NCBI RefSeq assembly: GCF_020733705.1
Contig: NZ_JAJFZM010000001.1
Location: forward strand, 1,798,001 to 1,862,000
Reading direction: 5' to 3'
Length of the DNA stretch: 64,000 nt
Origin: Nocardia australiensis
GTDB taxonomy: Bacteria; Actinomycetota; Actinomycetes; Mycobacteriales; Mycobacteriaceae
Part shown: piece after piece, positions 11,162 through 20,612 of the stretch
How positions within the stretch are numbered: the first letter of the stretch is position 1
How the letters are laid out: every line of letters starts with the position of its first letter
Position numbers and translations under genes: made by a program
Notes under the pieces: model-generated
What the model saw: the letters and a program-made list of their open reading frames with translations, nothing else
Database searches by the model: none
What the model was told of the DNA's origin: nothing

Positions 11162-11310
11162 TCAGTCGGCCGGTACGACGCTGTCCAGGAAGGCTTCGAC
11201 AGTGTCGACCACACTCTCTAACCGTGGTGAGCGGAACAGGTCGAAAGAATGCTGCGTGCCCGGGAGTTCGGCGTAGACGACACCGTTACGTGACTGTGCG
11301 CGAGGCTTTT
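11162..11310 (-). pseudogene. C-terminal remnant of an alpha/beta-hydrolase (esterase)
   Basis: The last 50 or so codons of a reading frame ending at 11162 read RAQSRNGVVYAELPG, then TQHSFDLFRSPRLESVVDTVEAF. This is the very end of hormone-sensitive-lipase/carboxylesterase type hydrolases, including the catalytic His (QHSFD). The oxyanion-hole and nucleophile-Ser parts are absent upstream on either strand, so only about one-sixth of a gene remains. The open frame continues upstream to a GTG at 11347, but that part does not resemble the family. Confidence 0.75.
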
Positions 11311-11347
11311 TCGAGGTCATCGACCTGCGCCGCAAGATCCGGCACAC

Positions 11348-11708
11348 CCCCGAACAGAACAGTCCCCGGTAGTCTCCATCGAATCCATGAGCCTCAGTCG
11401 TCGCTGACTGCTCCGGTTTCGATTGGCTTGCCGGGGGCCTGGCCAGATCCTGAAAAAGCGTCTCCGTAGCCGCCGAACGTCTCCGCTGACCACGCGACTC
11501 TCTCCGGTATTCCGGTGTAATAACTAGTCTCCTCTAGTTCTGCCTCCAGTCAATACTTCGCTGCTCGGAATATGTATTAATTTTCTGGGCGATCGGCCGA
11601 ACCAGAAGCCGGACCGTGCTGTCCATCGTCGTGCCGGGGTTTGGGGGTAGGAGACCGGCTCGAGCGCGAGGCCGATGGCGCTATCTCGAAATGGCCGGAT
11701 CGGTTCGG
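11348..11708. other. Intergenic stretch without a supported gene
   Basis: About 360 bases between the esterase remnant and the Asp/Arg-rich secreted protein gene. It contains an AT-rich patch (about 11510-11590) with a short inverted repeat AACTAG...CTAGTT at 11522-11539. No open frame here resembles a known protein. It may be the scar of the rearrangement that removed the rest of the esterase gene. Confidence 0.45.
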
Positions 11709-12020
11709 TCAGCTACTGCCGAACATGCCATTGGGAAACATGTTGTTCCAACCGTAGTTCCAGTCATTGCCCTGGTCACGGTCGCATCGATGATCATCGC
11801 GGTCGCGCTGATCGTTGTTGCCGTAGCGCCAGTTGTCGTCGCGGTCGCACCGCTGGTTGTCGCGGTCTTGGGGGTAATCCGTCCGCACGACACCGGGGGT
11901 AGACGGCGCCGCCATTGCGGGAACCGCCACCGCCGTCGTTGGGACTGTCATCGCCGCTGCGACGAGTGCGACCTTCACGAGCAGCCGGCCGCCGCCGGTG
12001 CTGTGGGTCCGTTTGGTCAT
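11709..12020 (-). CDS. Small secreted Asp/Arg/Asn-rich protein
   Basis: A 103-residue protein with a clear signal peptide (positively charged start, LLVKVALVAAAMTV, cleavage near AVPAMAAPS). The mature part is a low-complexity chain dominated by Asp, Arg, Asn, Tyr and Trp, with two spaced copies of the motif QRCDRDDNW / HRCDRDQGNDW, each carrying one Cys. It ends WNNMFPNGMFGSS. I recognise no family. ATG 12020 follows AAGAAGGTAG, a good ribosome site. The opposite strand is open too, but lacks a ribosome site and only mirrors the repeats. Confidence 0.65.
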   Translation of the reverse strand: MTKRTHSTGGGRLLVKVALVAAAMTVPTTAVAVPAMAAPSTPGVVRTDYPQDRDNQRCDRDDNWRYGNNDQRDRDDHRCDRDQGNDWNYGWNNMFPNGMFGSS

Positions 12021-12168
12021 GATCACTACCTTCTTCCAGCGAGTTTCGTCGTGTGGACGTACCCCGCCGAGTTGTCGAGTTTATTGACATTTCCCCGACT
12101 CACTGATCGTAGGACCGCACCATCGGTCGCCGCCAGCACCGGAGCCGACCCAATTTGCTCCGATCCCG

Positions 12169-13296
12169 GTGGCCGGGATCGATAATGGTGATGTGGCGAC
12201 GGTGCTACTGGGTGGCGATGTCATGCTTGGCCGCGGCGTGGACCAGATCCTGCCGCAACCCGGCGATCCGATGCTGCGCGAACAGTATGTGCACGATGCG
12301 CGGACGTATGTGGAGTTGGCCGAACTCGCGCACGGCCCGATTGCCCGTCCCGTGGATTTCCGCAGGCCATGGGGTGATGTTCTGCCGATCCTCGCGCAAT
12401 TCGCCCCGCAGGTGCGTTTGATCAACCTGGAGACCTCGATCACCGCCGACGGCTGGTTCGCGCCCGCCAAGGGCATCCACTACCGGATGAACCCGGACAA
12501 CCTCCCGGTCTTGACCGCCATCGCGCCCGTCGTCTGCGCACTTGCCAATAATCACGTCCTCGATTTCGGTACCGACGGGTTGTCCGACACCCTCGACGCG
12601 CTCGATATCGCGGGCATCCAGCGGGCCGGAGCAGGTGAGGATCTCGATAATGCCTGCGCCCCAGCACTATTCGAACTCGATGACCGACGCCGGGTGGTGA
12701 TCGTCTCGATCGCCGTGGGATCGAGCGGGGTCCCGGCGGGCTGGGCGGCGCGCCGCGGTCGGCCGGGGCTGTGGCGGATCGGCGATGCACCGAGCCTTCG
12801 CGCTGCTGACGGTGTGGCGTCAGAAGTGTTGGCGCACAAGCGTGATCGCGATACCGCCATTGTCTCGATACATTGGGGACCCAACTGGGGTTATGGGGTG
12901 GCGCTGAGCGAAATTCAGTTCGCACACCGGTTGATCGATGCCGGAGTGGATCTGGTGCACGGACATTCCGCACATCATCCGCGGCCGATCGAGATCTACC
13001 GGGGTAAACCGATTCTGTACGGATGCGGCGACGTCATCGACGACTACGAAGGCATCGGCGGGCATGCGCGGTACCGCCCCGACCTTCGTCTGTTGTATCT
13101 CATATCCATCGAACCCGATGCAATGCAGGTGCGATTGATTCCGCTGCGAATTCGACGCATGCGCCTCGAATCGGCCGCGCACAGTGAATGCCAATGGCTG
13201 TGCCAAACAATCGAGCACATAAGCCACGCGTTCGGCACCCGCGTCGCGCCGCGGCCCGACGGCTTGCCGGTGGTATTCGAGGCTGTACAGCGCTGA
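12169..13296 (+). CDS. CapA / PGA_cap family metallophosphatase-like protein
   Basis: A 375-residue protein with the conserved residues of the CapA/PgsA family in order: GDVMLGRGVD near residue 16, INLETSIT near residue 85, ANNHVLDFG near residue 127, SIHWGPNWG near residue 230 and GHSAHHPRPIEIY near residue 263. These form a calcineurin-like di-metal centre. Relatives take part in poly-gamma-glutamate synthesis or act as uncharacterised phosphoesterases. No pgs/cap synthase genes are nearby, so the specific role is open. No signal peptide is visible. Start GTG 12169 is uncertain; GTG 12193 (VATVLLGGD) is a plausible alternative. Confidence 0.82.
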   Translation: MAGIDNGDVATVLLGGDVMLGRGVDQILPQPGDPMLREQYVHDARTYVELAELAHGPIARPVDFRRPWGDVLPILAQFAPQVRLINLETSITADGWFAPAKGIHYRMNPDNLPVLTAIAPVVCALANNHVLDFGTDGLSDTLDALDIAGIQRAGAGEDLDNACAPALFELDDRRRVVIVSIAVGSSGVPAGWAARRGRPGLWRIGDAPSLRAADGVASEVLAHKRDRDTAIVSIHWGPNWGYGVALSEIQFAHRLIDAGVDLVHGHSAHHPRPIEIYRGKPILYGCGDVIDDYEGIGGHARYRPDLRLLYLISIEPDAMQVRLIPLRIRRMRLESAAHSECQWLCQTIEHISHAFGTRVAPRPDGLPVVFEAVQR

Positions 13297-13529
13297 GGTG
13301 GCGGGGCACGGCAGCTCCCGAACTTCATCTTCAGATGGATCGTCGGAATCATGGGGACTGGACTCGTGCCGATGTTCCTTCTGTTCCCGCAGGATGGGAC
13401 CGTCGACACGCCTGCCGCGGCGACCGATCGGCACGGTGTCCGCGTTATGCTTTCCGATCGTTAGCTATTTGGGATCTGATTCTGCGATATCGAGCCAATG
13501 CACATCTGCTTCGAGTGGAGGCCCCGGGT

Positions 13530-14273
13530 ATGCGACGTCCGTTCATTATGGCTGTGGCGGCTACTGCCGCGGTCGGTTCAGCCGCCGCTGGTTTATGGAT
13601 CGGTAACGCGGAACCCAGCCATGCCCAGCCGCCCGGTACGGATGTATCCGGCTCTGGAGTTCATCTGATGGCGTCGGTCGACTCTATTGAGGTGAACCCG
13701 CCTGGTGACCGGACTCCGAACTACCTCATGACCTTCTCGCATGCGACGCAGGTGTCCGGGAATTACTCGGTCACCGTGGAGGAGGGCTCGATCGTATCGG
13801 GTCAGGCCGTCGCCGGGTTCCTGCTCGGCTGCGGGATCAGTGTGGCCGGCGGCGTCGGCGTCGGAGTTTCGCCCCAGCAGGGGCTCGATTACAGCATCTC
13901 CCCGTCATTCAGCCCCCCGTCATTCAGCCCTCCGAGCGCCGCCGTGCCCAGTGCGACAAGTGCTCCCAGCATCAGTCCGCCGAGCGTCACTCCCCCCAGT
14001 TTCAGCCTCGGGCCCAGCGTCGGTGGTTCGCTCGGCCTAACGGAAAACCTGGGGGTGACCTTGGCGCCCGGCGAGGTCACTACCGCGACCACGGCGACGG
14101 TCAACCTGGACAGCGCGACGGTTTTCCCGTTCCACATCGCGTTCAACAACACAGCGCTGAACGTCTCCCAATGCGCCTCCCCGGTGGCGGCGGTTCCCTT
14201 CGTCACCGCCTCGGTCTCCACCACGGAGGGGTTGGTGCAGACAACCGCATACGGCGACCAATTCACCTTCTGA
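13530..14273 (+). CDS. MspA-like porin family protein (Nocardia type)
   Basis: A 247-residue secreted protein. The signal peptide spans roughly residues 1-33 (MRRPFIMAVAATAAVG...PSHAQ). The body shows the MspA-family pattern of AGFLLGCGISVAGGVGVGV, a glycine/serine-rich middle, LAPGEVTTATTATVNL, and the ending FVTASVSTTEGLVQTTAYGDQFTF. MspA-type proteins form octameric outer-membrane channels in mycolate bacteria. The segment between residues 120 and 170 is an unusual run of SPSFSPP/PSISPPS units. Start ATG 13530 follows GTGGAGGCCCCGGGT. The longer open frame upstream overlaps the capA-like gene and is not used. Confidence 0.75.
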   Translation: MRRPFIMAVAATAAVGSAAAGLWIGNAEPSHAQPPGTDVSGSGVHLMASVDSIEVNPPGDRTPNYLMTFSHATQVSGNYSVTVEEGSIVSGQAVAGFLLGCGISVAGGVGVGVSPQQGLDYSISPSFSPPSFSPPSAAVPSATSAPSISPPSVTPPSFSLGPSVGGSLGLTENLGVTLAPGEVTTATTATVNLDSATVFPFHIAFNNTALNVSQCASPVAAVPFVTASVSTTEGLVQTTAYGDQFTF

Positions 14274-14725
14274 CCGCAACGACTCCACCAGCGAAAAAAT
14301 CGGCGTGAAGGGCGGAGATCCCCGACTCGTGCCCCGCAGGCCCATCATGACGCGAATTCGATTGCTCGATCAGGTCCTCGTGTCTGTTTAGCATGGACGT
14401 GGCCGAGACTTGGTTGGGGAGCGGGACTTGGTTGGGTAGCGGGATGGGAAGAGGCGCCGATCGACCGGGCCTACGGCGCACTCGCGATCCGGCGGGGACC
14501 ATCGCGGGAGCTCGGTTCGAGCAAATGTGTGGCATCGCACGTAGGGCTTGACTGCCTCGCATATTGATTCGCGGCACCACATCTACCGTCGGTAGCCAAA
14601 TCCTAGCTATTGCTGAAGTTTCGCAGCAACAAAACCCCAATGCGCGACAACAAATTCCGCACGCTAACGTTCTGATCCTGTCCCCTTGTCATGGGGGCAA
14701 ACAAAGTGGAGGGAATTCAAGAAAT
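14274..14725. other. Intergenic stretch with a short tandem repeat
   Basis: About 450 bases between the porin gene and the next secreted-protein gene. At about 14408-14450 the word GACTTGGTTGGG(G/T)AGCGG occurs twice in tandem with a decayed third copy. A small hairpin CCCCTTGTCATGGGG lies near 14691. No coding frame is supported. The 3' part presumably holds the promoter of the downstream gene. Confidence 0.45.
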
Positions 14726-15343
14726 ATGAAGTTCGGAAAGATCACTGCTGCCGTTTTCATGGCCGTCACCGCGGTGGGGATTACCGCGGCCACCGCCAAT
14801 GGACAGCCCGTCGTGGCGAGCGACCAGCCGGCGGCAGTGACCCCGGGGGACGCGACTTCTGGTGTTGCGCACGGAATCAATTACCACACAACGGTTTCCC
14901 CAACTGACAAGGTCATCACCTGGGCGGTCGACAGCGGCCGGTTCGAGCTCGCCTCGGACGGTGCCGCAGTGCTGCTGAAATCCGACGACGGCGCGACGGT
15001 GGACCAGGTGCCGCTGCGTTCCGAGGTCGCGGGGCTCCCCATCGCGGTGAGCCAGCAGATCAGCGCGGACCGTCGCACTGTTGCGCTGACCCCGACTATG
15101 ACCCCGCAGGACACCGCCAAACTGCAGGACATCGCGGGGCTGAAGGACATCAGCTCGTACGACCGGCTCATGGAGCAGGTCAACAAGAACCTGCCGGGCA
15201 TCATCATCGGTGGTGTCATCGGCGCGTTCGTCCCCTTCCTGTGGCTCATCAGCATCCCGGCCGGCGCACTGATCGGCGGATACGTCATGGGTGGCCAGGA
15301 GTTCATGGACGCCGTGATCGCGTTCGCCACCGGTCAGCCCTGA
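14726..15343 (+). CDS. Secreted or membrane-anchored protein, probably DUF8020 type
   Basis: A 205-residue protein. It starts with a signal peptide (MKFGKITAAVFMAVTAVG...TANG), followed by a beta-rich domain (INYHTTVSPTDKVITWAVDSGRFEL, then VPLRSEVAGLPIAVSQQIS and RRTVALTPTM). The C-terminus is a hydrophobic, glycine-rich pair of helices (IIIGGVIGAFVPFLWLISIP, AGALIGGYVMGG). This layout is common in uncharacterised Nocardia and Rhodococcus envelope proteins that I recall as DUF8020. Function is unknown. ATG 14726 has GGAGGG twelve bases upstream. A 16-bp perfect hairpin follows the gene. A related fragment lies at 21364-21701. Confidence 0.72.
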   Translation: MKFGKITAAVFMAVTAVGITAATANGQPVVASDQPAAVTPGDATSGVAHGINYHTTVSPTDKVITWAVDSGRFELASDGAAVLLKSDDGATVDQVPLRSEVAGLPIAVSQQISADRRTVALTPTMTPQDTAKLQDIAGLKDISSYDRLMEQVNKNLPGIIIGGVIGAFVPFLWLISIPAGALIGGYVMGGQEFMDAVIAFATGQP

Positions 15344-15358
15344 TCTGACCGAGCGATC

Positions 15359-15401
15359 CCACGTGGGTGCGCGGGCGATTCCCGGCCGCGCACCCACGTG
15401 G
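15359..15401 (+). terminator. Hairpin terminator after the DUF8020-type gene
   Basis: Perfect 16-bp arms (15359-15374, CCACGTGGGTGCGCGG, and 15386-15401) with an 11-base loop lie 15 bases after the stop codon. There is no clear T-run after it, as is common for actinobacterial terminators. Confidence 0.7.
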
Positions 15402-15500
15402 CCGTAAGGGGTAGTTATGAGTCGGCCTTGACGCAATCGGACTGAACCCCGCCGCAGTTTCGTCTGGCAGTGCGCGGCGTCGCGACCAGGGCGTACCCAT

Positions 15501-15526
15501 TGGCGGAGGATGGGGGATTTGAACCC
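15501..15526 (-). other. Partial duplicate of the tRNA-Ser 3' end (putative attachment-site remnant)
   Basis: Bases 15501-15526 match the 3' end of the tRNA-Ser gene (16405-16430) in 25 of 26 positions, including the CCA end and most of the T-arm, in the same orientation. The rest of a tRNA is absent. The copy lies downstream of the tRNA 3' end, the geometry expected of an att site left by an element integrated at the tRNA gene. Confidence 0.7.
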
Positions 15527-16049
15527 ACCCAATAATCAGCGCCGAAACAGACTGCAATGCAGTGGATTTGACCGAAGTATCTGTTGCCCTGGGGTTTTGG
15601 GCCCCATAGAACGCGATGTGGACTATTCGAGTTTCCGAATCGTGTTTGTCGACAAGGACATTGCGAATATCCCCACTCCAGTAGGTGATTGAAACACGTC
15701 CTGGGCCGATTGAACATTCGGCGAGGTTGCCGGATCGGGCCCGGCGATCGCCGTATCAGCAATTGGCGGATACCGCTTCCGGAAAGCGGAACTTCGAACT
15801 CACCCGTGTTGTATGCCGGCCGGAATATTCGCGCCGCGGCTGGGCCAGCGCAATCTCCAGTGGGTGTGGGCGGTAGGTGCTGCTGGGTGCACCAGTGAAT
15901 ACGGCTCCGAAAATCAATGAAACGGACTTTGAAACTGACAACAACGGTACAAACCCCGGCAACTGCTACCCAATTCGAGTGGGGCTGAGGTTTCCTGCCT
16001 TCTTGGAGGGCTTCGAGCATGGTCCGATAGGACCAAGGAGGAGTCATTC
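15527..16049. other. Element remnant region without a supported gene
   Basis: About 520 bases between the tRNA fragment and the transposase remnant, with lower GC than the neighbouring genes. Several short frames are open on both strands, including one of 258 codons on the - strand that runs straight through the tRNA-like fragment. None has a ribosome site or a recognisable product. It is read as decayed DNA of a former insertion. Confidence 0.45.
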
Positions 16050-16180
16050 GTGGCAGCACCGAAGAAGTACCCCGACGAGTTGAAGGCGCGGGTGGTCTGG
16101 TTGCATCGGTAGCCCGATCCCAAGCCGACGGTTCGGAAGCTGGCTCAGCAGCTCGGGGGGCAATCGCGGACCTGGCGCTG
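16050..16180 (+). pseudogene. IS3-type transposase OrfA remnant
   Basis: From GTG 16050, preceded by AAGGAGGAGTCATTC, the frame reads VAAPKKYPDELKARVVWLHR, then an in-frame TAG, then PDPKPTVRKLAQQLG. This is the helix-turn-helix start of IS3-family OrfA (transposase_8 type) proteins. After LAQQLG the similarity stops at an unrelated sequence, so the gene is both interrupted and truncated. No OrfB part is visible nearby. Confidence 0.8.
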
Positions 16181-16356
16181 AGGGGTCGCAACTACCAGCG
16201 CCCTATAGGGGATGTGATCCCCTATCCCGAGGCTTGTTGACGCGGTCAGCACGCCCTCCACCTGCGGAAACGGCTGTGATCGGCTCTGAAACCGCCCTAA
16301 TAAGCCCTTATGGGCAACAAGACTGAGCGTTTGCCGGCAGCGATAGCGCAATTAAG

Positions 16357-16400
16357 AAAAACGCCCCTGACCAGCCATTAAGGCTGGATCAGGGGCGTTT
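16357..16400 (-). terminator. Terminator of the tRNA-Ser transcript
   Basis: Read on the - strand, a stem of AACGCCCCTGATCCAGCC with its near-perfect complement (one bulged base) around a TTAAT loop is followed by a run of T. It starts five bases after the CCA end of the tRNA. Confidence 0.85.
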
Positions 16401-16404
16401 GCCC

Positions 16405-16492
16405 TGGCGGAGGATAGGGGATTTGAACCCCTGAGGGCGTTAACCCAACCCGCGTTCCAGGCGAGCGCCATAGGCCACTAGGCGAATCCTCC
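16405..16492 (-). tRNA. tRNA-Ser (anticodon GGA)
   Basis: The - strand from 16492 to 16405 forms a class II tRNA of 88 bases including an encoded CCA. The acceptor stem is GGAGGAT/ATCCTCC with discriminator G. The anticodon stem CTCGC/GCGGG encloses the loop CTGGAAC with anticodon GGA. A long variable arm follows, then the T-arm with TTCAAAT. It reads UCC/UCU serine codons. Its 3' end is the apparent target of a past integration. Confidence 0.95.
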
Positions 16493-16547
16493 GTGCAGCA
16501 GCATACCGGTTGCACCCCGTCAGTCGCCAAATTGGGCAGGTCGGAGG

Positions 16548-17600
16548 CTATTTACGCAGGCCGGCCAAGACCTTTCTGGCCTGTGCCTCACCGGCGGCGG
16601 CGACCGCGGACTTATCGATCGAGGTTTTGGAGTAGATGTTTATCTGGATCTGGACGGAGAGGTTGCTGTCCAGGACGCCGACGGTGTAGTCCAGCGTGTT
16701 GAAGGAGCTGGACGCGTCCTCCTTCGAGGAGAAATACGCCTCTTCACCGAGGTTGCTGATCGCCCCGGAGGCACGGCCGGTGCCCGAGGTGCCGGTGTCG
16801 TATTCCTTCCAGGACTTGTAGGACGGTGAGCCGTATTTGCTGGCGAAGTCCGCGTCCATGGTGAGGGTGGCGTCATTGATGCCGGTGCCCTCGTTGCGGG
16901 CCCGGCAGTTCAGCGAGCCGCCGCCCCAACGCGAATCGGGTTGGTTCTCGGTGTGGGTGACTTCCTTCTGGCTCGGCGCCCACTGTCCGAGGATGGTCAC
17001 GTCGACGAGGTTGCACGAATTGGTGACCTTGTCCATGGCGTAGTTGCCCTGCCAGGACTTGTCGTCGTCACCGCTGACGCTCCGCGCGGCCACGACCAGA
17101 CCACCGACCAGGGCCACGACAAGGACGAACGCGGCGATCCCGCCGACGATCCACGGAGTCTTGCTGCGTTGGCGGCGCGGCTGATTCGGGTACTGGCCGC
17201 CGTAGGGCGACGCCGGGTAACCGGGCGGGCCCACGGGTGGCTGTCCGTACGCCGGCTGCTGCGCGTAGGGAGACTGCTGCGCGTAGGGGGACTGCTGCGC
17301 GTAGGGCTGGGGTTGTTGCGCGTACGGCTGGGATTGCTGCGCGTACGGCTGGGATTGCTGCGCGTAGGGCTGCGGTTGCGGGGTGTAGGAGGGCTGTGCG
17401 TACGGCCCGGACGTGCCCGCCGCGTACGGCGCTGGCGGCGGGGGCGCGAACTGATCGGCGTCGCCACGCAGGATCGTCGGGTCGGCGCCGCTATCGCCGG
17501 CGCTCGGCGCTTCCCACCACTGCTTGGTTTCCTCCGCGGAGCTTTCACCGGGCTTGCCGAGGGGTACCTCGTTGCCGCCGTGTGCGTTGTTGTCTGCCAC
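16548..17600 (-). CDS. Single-pass membrane protein with Tyr/Gln/Pro repeats and an extracytoplasmic domain
   Basis: A 350-residue protein. Residues 1 to about 150 are cytoplasmic and acidic, then repeats of SQPYAQQ, QSPYAQQ type. One transmembrane helix follows (PWIVGGIAAFVLVVALVGGLVVAA), then an external domain of about 170 residues with two Cys that may pair (TNSCNLVD, LNCRARNEG). The domain resembles the DUF3558-like sensory or lipoprotein domains of actinobacteria only in general character, so no family is assigned. GTG 17600 has GAGGGGATGAACAG upstream. The gene lies 55 bases from tRNA-Ser on the same strand. Confidence 0.75.
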   Translation of the reverse strand: MADNNAHGGNEVPLGKPGESSAEETKQWWEAPSAGDSGADPTILRGDADQFAPPPPAPYAAGTSGPYAQPSYTPQPQPYAQQSQPYAQQSQPYAQQPQPYAQQSPYAQQSPYAQQPAYGQPPVGPPGYPASPYGGQYPNQPRRQRSKTPWIVGGIAAFVLVVALVGGLVVAARSVSGDDDKSWQGNYAMDKVTNSCNLVDVTILGQWAPSQKEVTHTENQPDSRWGGGSLNCRARNEGTGINDATLTMDADFASKYGSPSYKSWKEYDTGTSGTGRASGAISNLGEEAYFSSKEDASSSFNTLDYTVGVLDSNLSVQIQINIYSKTSIDKSAVAAAGEAQARKVLAGLRK

Positions 17601-17685
17601 CTGTTCATCCCCTCGGGTATCGGGAGAGCCCCTCCGATGTTGCACAGATCGTAGCCAGTGATCGCCGACGTGTGTGGGCCCCGGA

Positions 17686-17714
17686 TGGGTGAGTGGGATC
17701 GATGCCGCTACACT
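17686..17714 (+). promoter_or_regulatory. Promoter of the SRP RNA gene
   Basis: TGGGTG (17686-17691) and TACACT (17709-17714) are separated by 17 bases. Seven bases after the -10 hexamer is the predicted 5' end of the SRP RNA (17721-17722). Confidence 0.55.
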
Positions 17715-17720
17715 GGCCAT

Positions 17721-17810
17721 CGGATCCCGCGCGGCGCGCATCCTGTGAACTCCCCCAGGGCCGGAAGGCAGCAAGGGTCAACGGGCTCTGCCGGGTGCGC
17801 GGGGTCCCCT
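17721..17810 (+). ncRNA. ffs: Signal recognition particle RNA, small bacterial type (4.5S)
   Basis: The highly conserved helix 8 core is present (CCAGGGCCGGAAGGCAGCAA followed by GGGTCAACGGGCTCTG). The ends GGATCCCGCGC (from 17722) and GCGCGGGGTCC (to about 17807) pair to close the long hairpin. The RNA, about 90 bases, binds Ffh and targets membrane proteins to the translocon. It lies just upstream of the aspartate aminotransferase gene, consistent with the actinobacterial gene neighbourhood near dnaX. The exact ends are estimated from the pairing. Confidence 0.93.
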
Positions 17811-17971
17811 ATATCTACTGCTCGGGCGACGAATTTCCATCCGCCCGCTTGGAGCGTCGCGAGGGCGAAGGCCCGGCCCTATATTCCCTCCCAATTCCGA
17901 GCAACAGCCGGGTAACGTGAACTACGGTCCGCCGACGGTCAGATGGACATCGGCCGGACATCAACCCCTAG

Positions 17972-19291
<1,320 letters not shown>

Positions 19292-19309
19292 CCGAGCGGT
19301 CTCGATACG

Positions 19310-19350
19310 CACTGCGGGCGCAATACCGATTCGGTATTGCGCCCGCAGTG
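19310..19350. terminator. Bidirectional terminator
   Basis: A perfect 20-bp inverted repeat centred on 19330 (core GCGGGCGCAATACCGA) lies between the convergent aminotransferase and methyltransferase genes and can serve both strands. Confidence 0.8.
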
Positions 19351-19374
19351 TTCTGGTTCGCCGTGTTGTCGCGG

Positions 19375-20223
19375 TCAGCCTGGCTTATGGGCCAAAACCG
19401 CGAACATCGTCACCGATAGGTGGATGTCGCCGTTGTCCGCGCCCGCCTGTAGGTCGGCGATCAGCTGTTCGCGTTGGGTCTCGGTGATAACGCCGCGTGC
19501 GACCGCCATCGCCGAGATGCGGGTGACCAGTGATCCGGCGCCGACGCTGCGGTCTTGGACCAGCGCGTGCGAGCCGATCTCGTCGATCACCAGACCTGCC
19601 TTGGTCAGTAGCCCGGGCAGCCTGCGTCCCGACAGCGGGTTGGTGGTCGCGGAGGCGAGGGTGTCCACGACATCGCGGACGACCCGCCGGTCACCGGGGT
19701 GCACGATCGCGGTTCCCCAGTCGCTGTCCATCACCACGACGCGACCGCCGGGTCGCAGTACGCGCGCGATCTCGTTCGCGGCACGCAGCGGCGCGGTGAG
19801 GTGCTGGAATACGCGCTCGCAGAGCACGGCGTCGAAACTGTCGGCGCCGAAGGGCAGGCCGTAGGCGTCGCCGGTATGGAATTTGGCTGACGAACCGAGG
19901 TCGGTGGCGCGGCGTTCGGCTGCGGCGAGCAGGTTCGGGTCGGGTTCGACGCCGAGCGCGGTGCCGGTCGGCCCGACCGCGTCCGCGAAGGTCAGTACCT
20001 CGGAGCCGGTGCCGGAGCCGATATCGACGGCGTCTTCACCGGGCTGTAGCGCGAGTGCGTCATGGGCCCAATTGCGTAGTCGCCGAATGCCCGGCAGTGC
20101 TGCCTGTAGGTCGCGCACATCGACAAGTTGATCGTGGCCCGCGCTGTCGAAGCGGTCCGGGCGCAACCCGCGCATATCCATGGGCTCGATTCCGTCCTTC
20201 GGGATGGCCGTCGTCTGAGGCAT
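19375..20223 (-). CDS. SAM-dependent methyltransferase
   Basis: A 282-residue class I methyltransferase. Motif I is VDIGSGTGSEVLTFAD near residue 67, motif II ALGVEPDPNLLAAAE, motif III KFHTGDAYGLPFGADSFDAVLCE and motif post-III VLRPGGRVVVMDSDW. The rest is a C-terminal helical cap. It belongs to the Methyltransf_11 type that methylates small molecules such as lipids or quinones; the substrate is unknown. The start is ATG 20223. It is the first of several genes lying between the aminotransferase and dnaX. Confidence 0.85.
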   Translation of the reverse strand: MPQTTAIPKDGIEPMDMRGLRPDRFDSAGHDQLVDVRDLQAALPGIRRLRNWAHDALALQPGEDAVDIGSGTGSEVLTFADAVGPTGTALGVEPDPNLLAAAERRATDLGSSAKFHTGDAYGLPFGADSFDAVLCERVFQHLTAPLRAANEIARVLRPGGRVVVMDSDWGTAIVHPGDRRVVRDVVDTLASATTNPLSGRRLPGLLTKAGLVIDEIGSHALVQDRSVGAGSLVTRISAMAVARGVITETQREQLIADLQAGADNGDIHLSVTMFAVLAHKPG

Positions 20224-20372
20224 GGGCGCGAGCCTACGCGGGCCCTCATTGCGCTGCTCGGCGGGGATGTGAGCTGAATCACGATCTTGCTGACATCCCC
20301 GCCCGGGCCGCCGAAATCCCGATCGCTGCGGCGGAATCTGTACAGCCGCAGCGCAGCGTTACGGTCGCCGGA

Positions 20373-20612
20373 TCACCACGGCATTCCGTCGCAACCGGCG
20401 AAGTCGGCGGAAAAGGGGCATATCGACATGTTCGGCAGCAGGGCATTGGCCGATCCGGTTGACGCGCCGGCGGCGGGTGCGGCCACCTGCGCGCTGTTCG
20501 CCGGGGCCGGCTCGAGCGGAAGACCCGGAGCCGCCGCCGCCGTACCCATCGCCATACCGCCGCCGAGGGCGAAAGCCAACACCGTCGCACATCCCATGAC
20601 TGCACGTTTCAC
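20373..20612 (-). CDS. Small secreted protein
   Basis: A 79-residue protein with a signal peptide (MKRAVMGCATVLAFALGG...AAAAP) and a short mature chain rich in Ala and Pro that ends in ICPFSADFAGCDGMPW. The two Cys could form one disulfide. GTG 20612 is preceded by AAGGACAAACTT. I recognise no family; similar tiny secreted proteins are common in Nocardia. Confidence 0.65.
   Translation of the reverse strand: MKRAVMGCATVLAFALGGGMAMGTAAAAPGLPLEPAPANSAQVAAPAAGASTGSANALLPNMSICPFSADFAGCDGMPW

Noticed and set aside
11616..12185. Hydrophobic + strand frame with VVAVAP repeats
   Set aside because: It mirrors the Asp/Arg repeats of the secreted protein on the other strand, which has a signal peptide and a ribosome site.
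15415..16191. 258-codon open frame on the - strand across the tRNA-like fragment
   Set aside because: It runs through the duplicated tRNA 3' end and the transposase remnant, has no ribosome site and no recognisable protein pattern.
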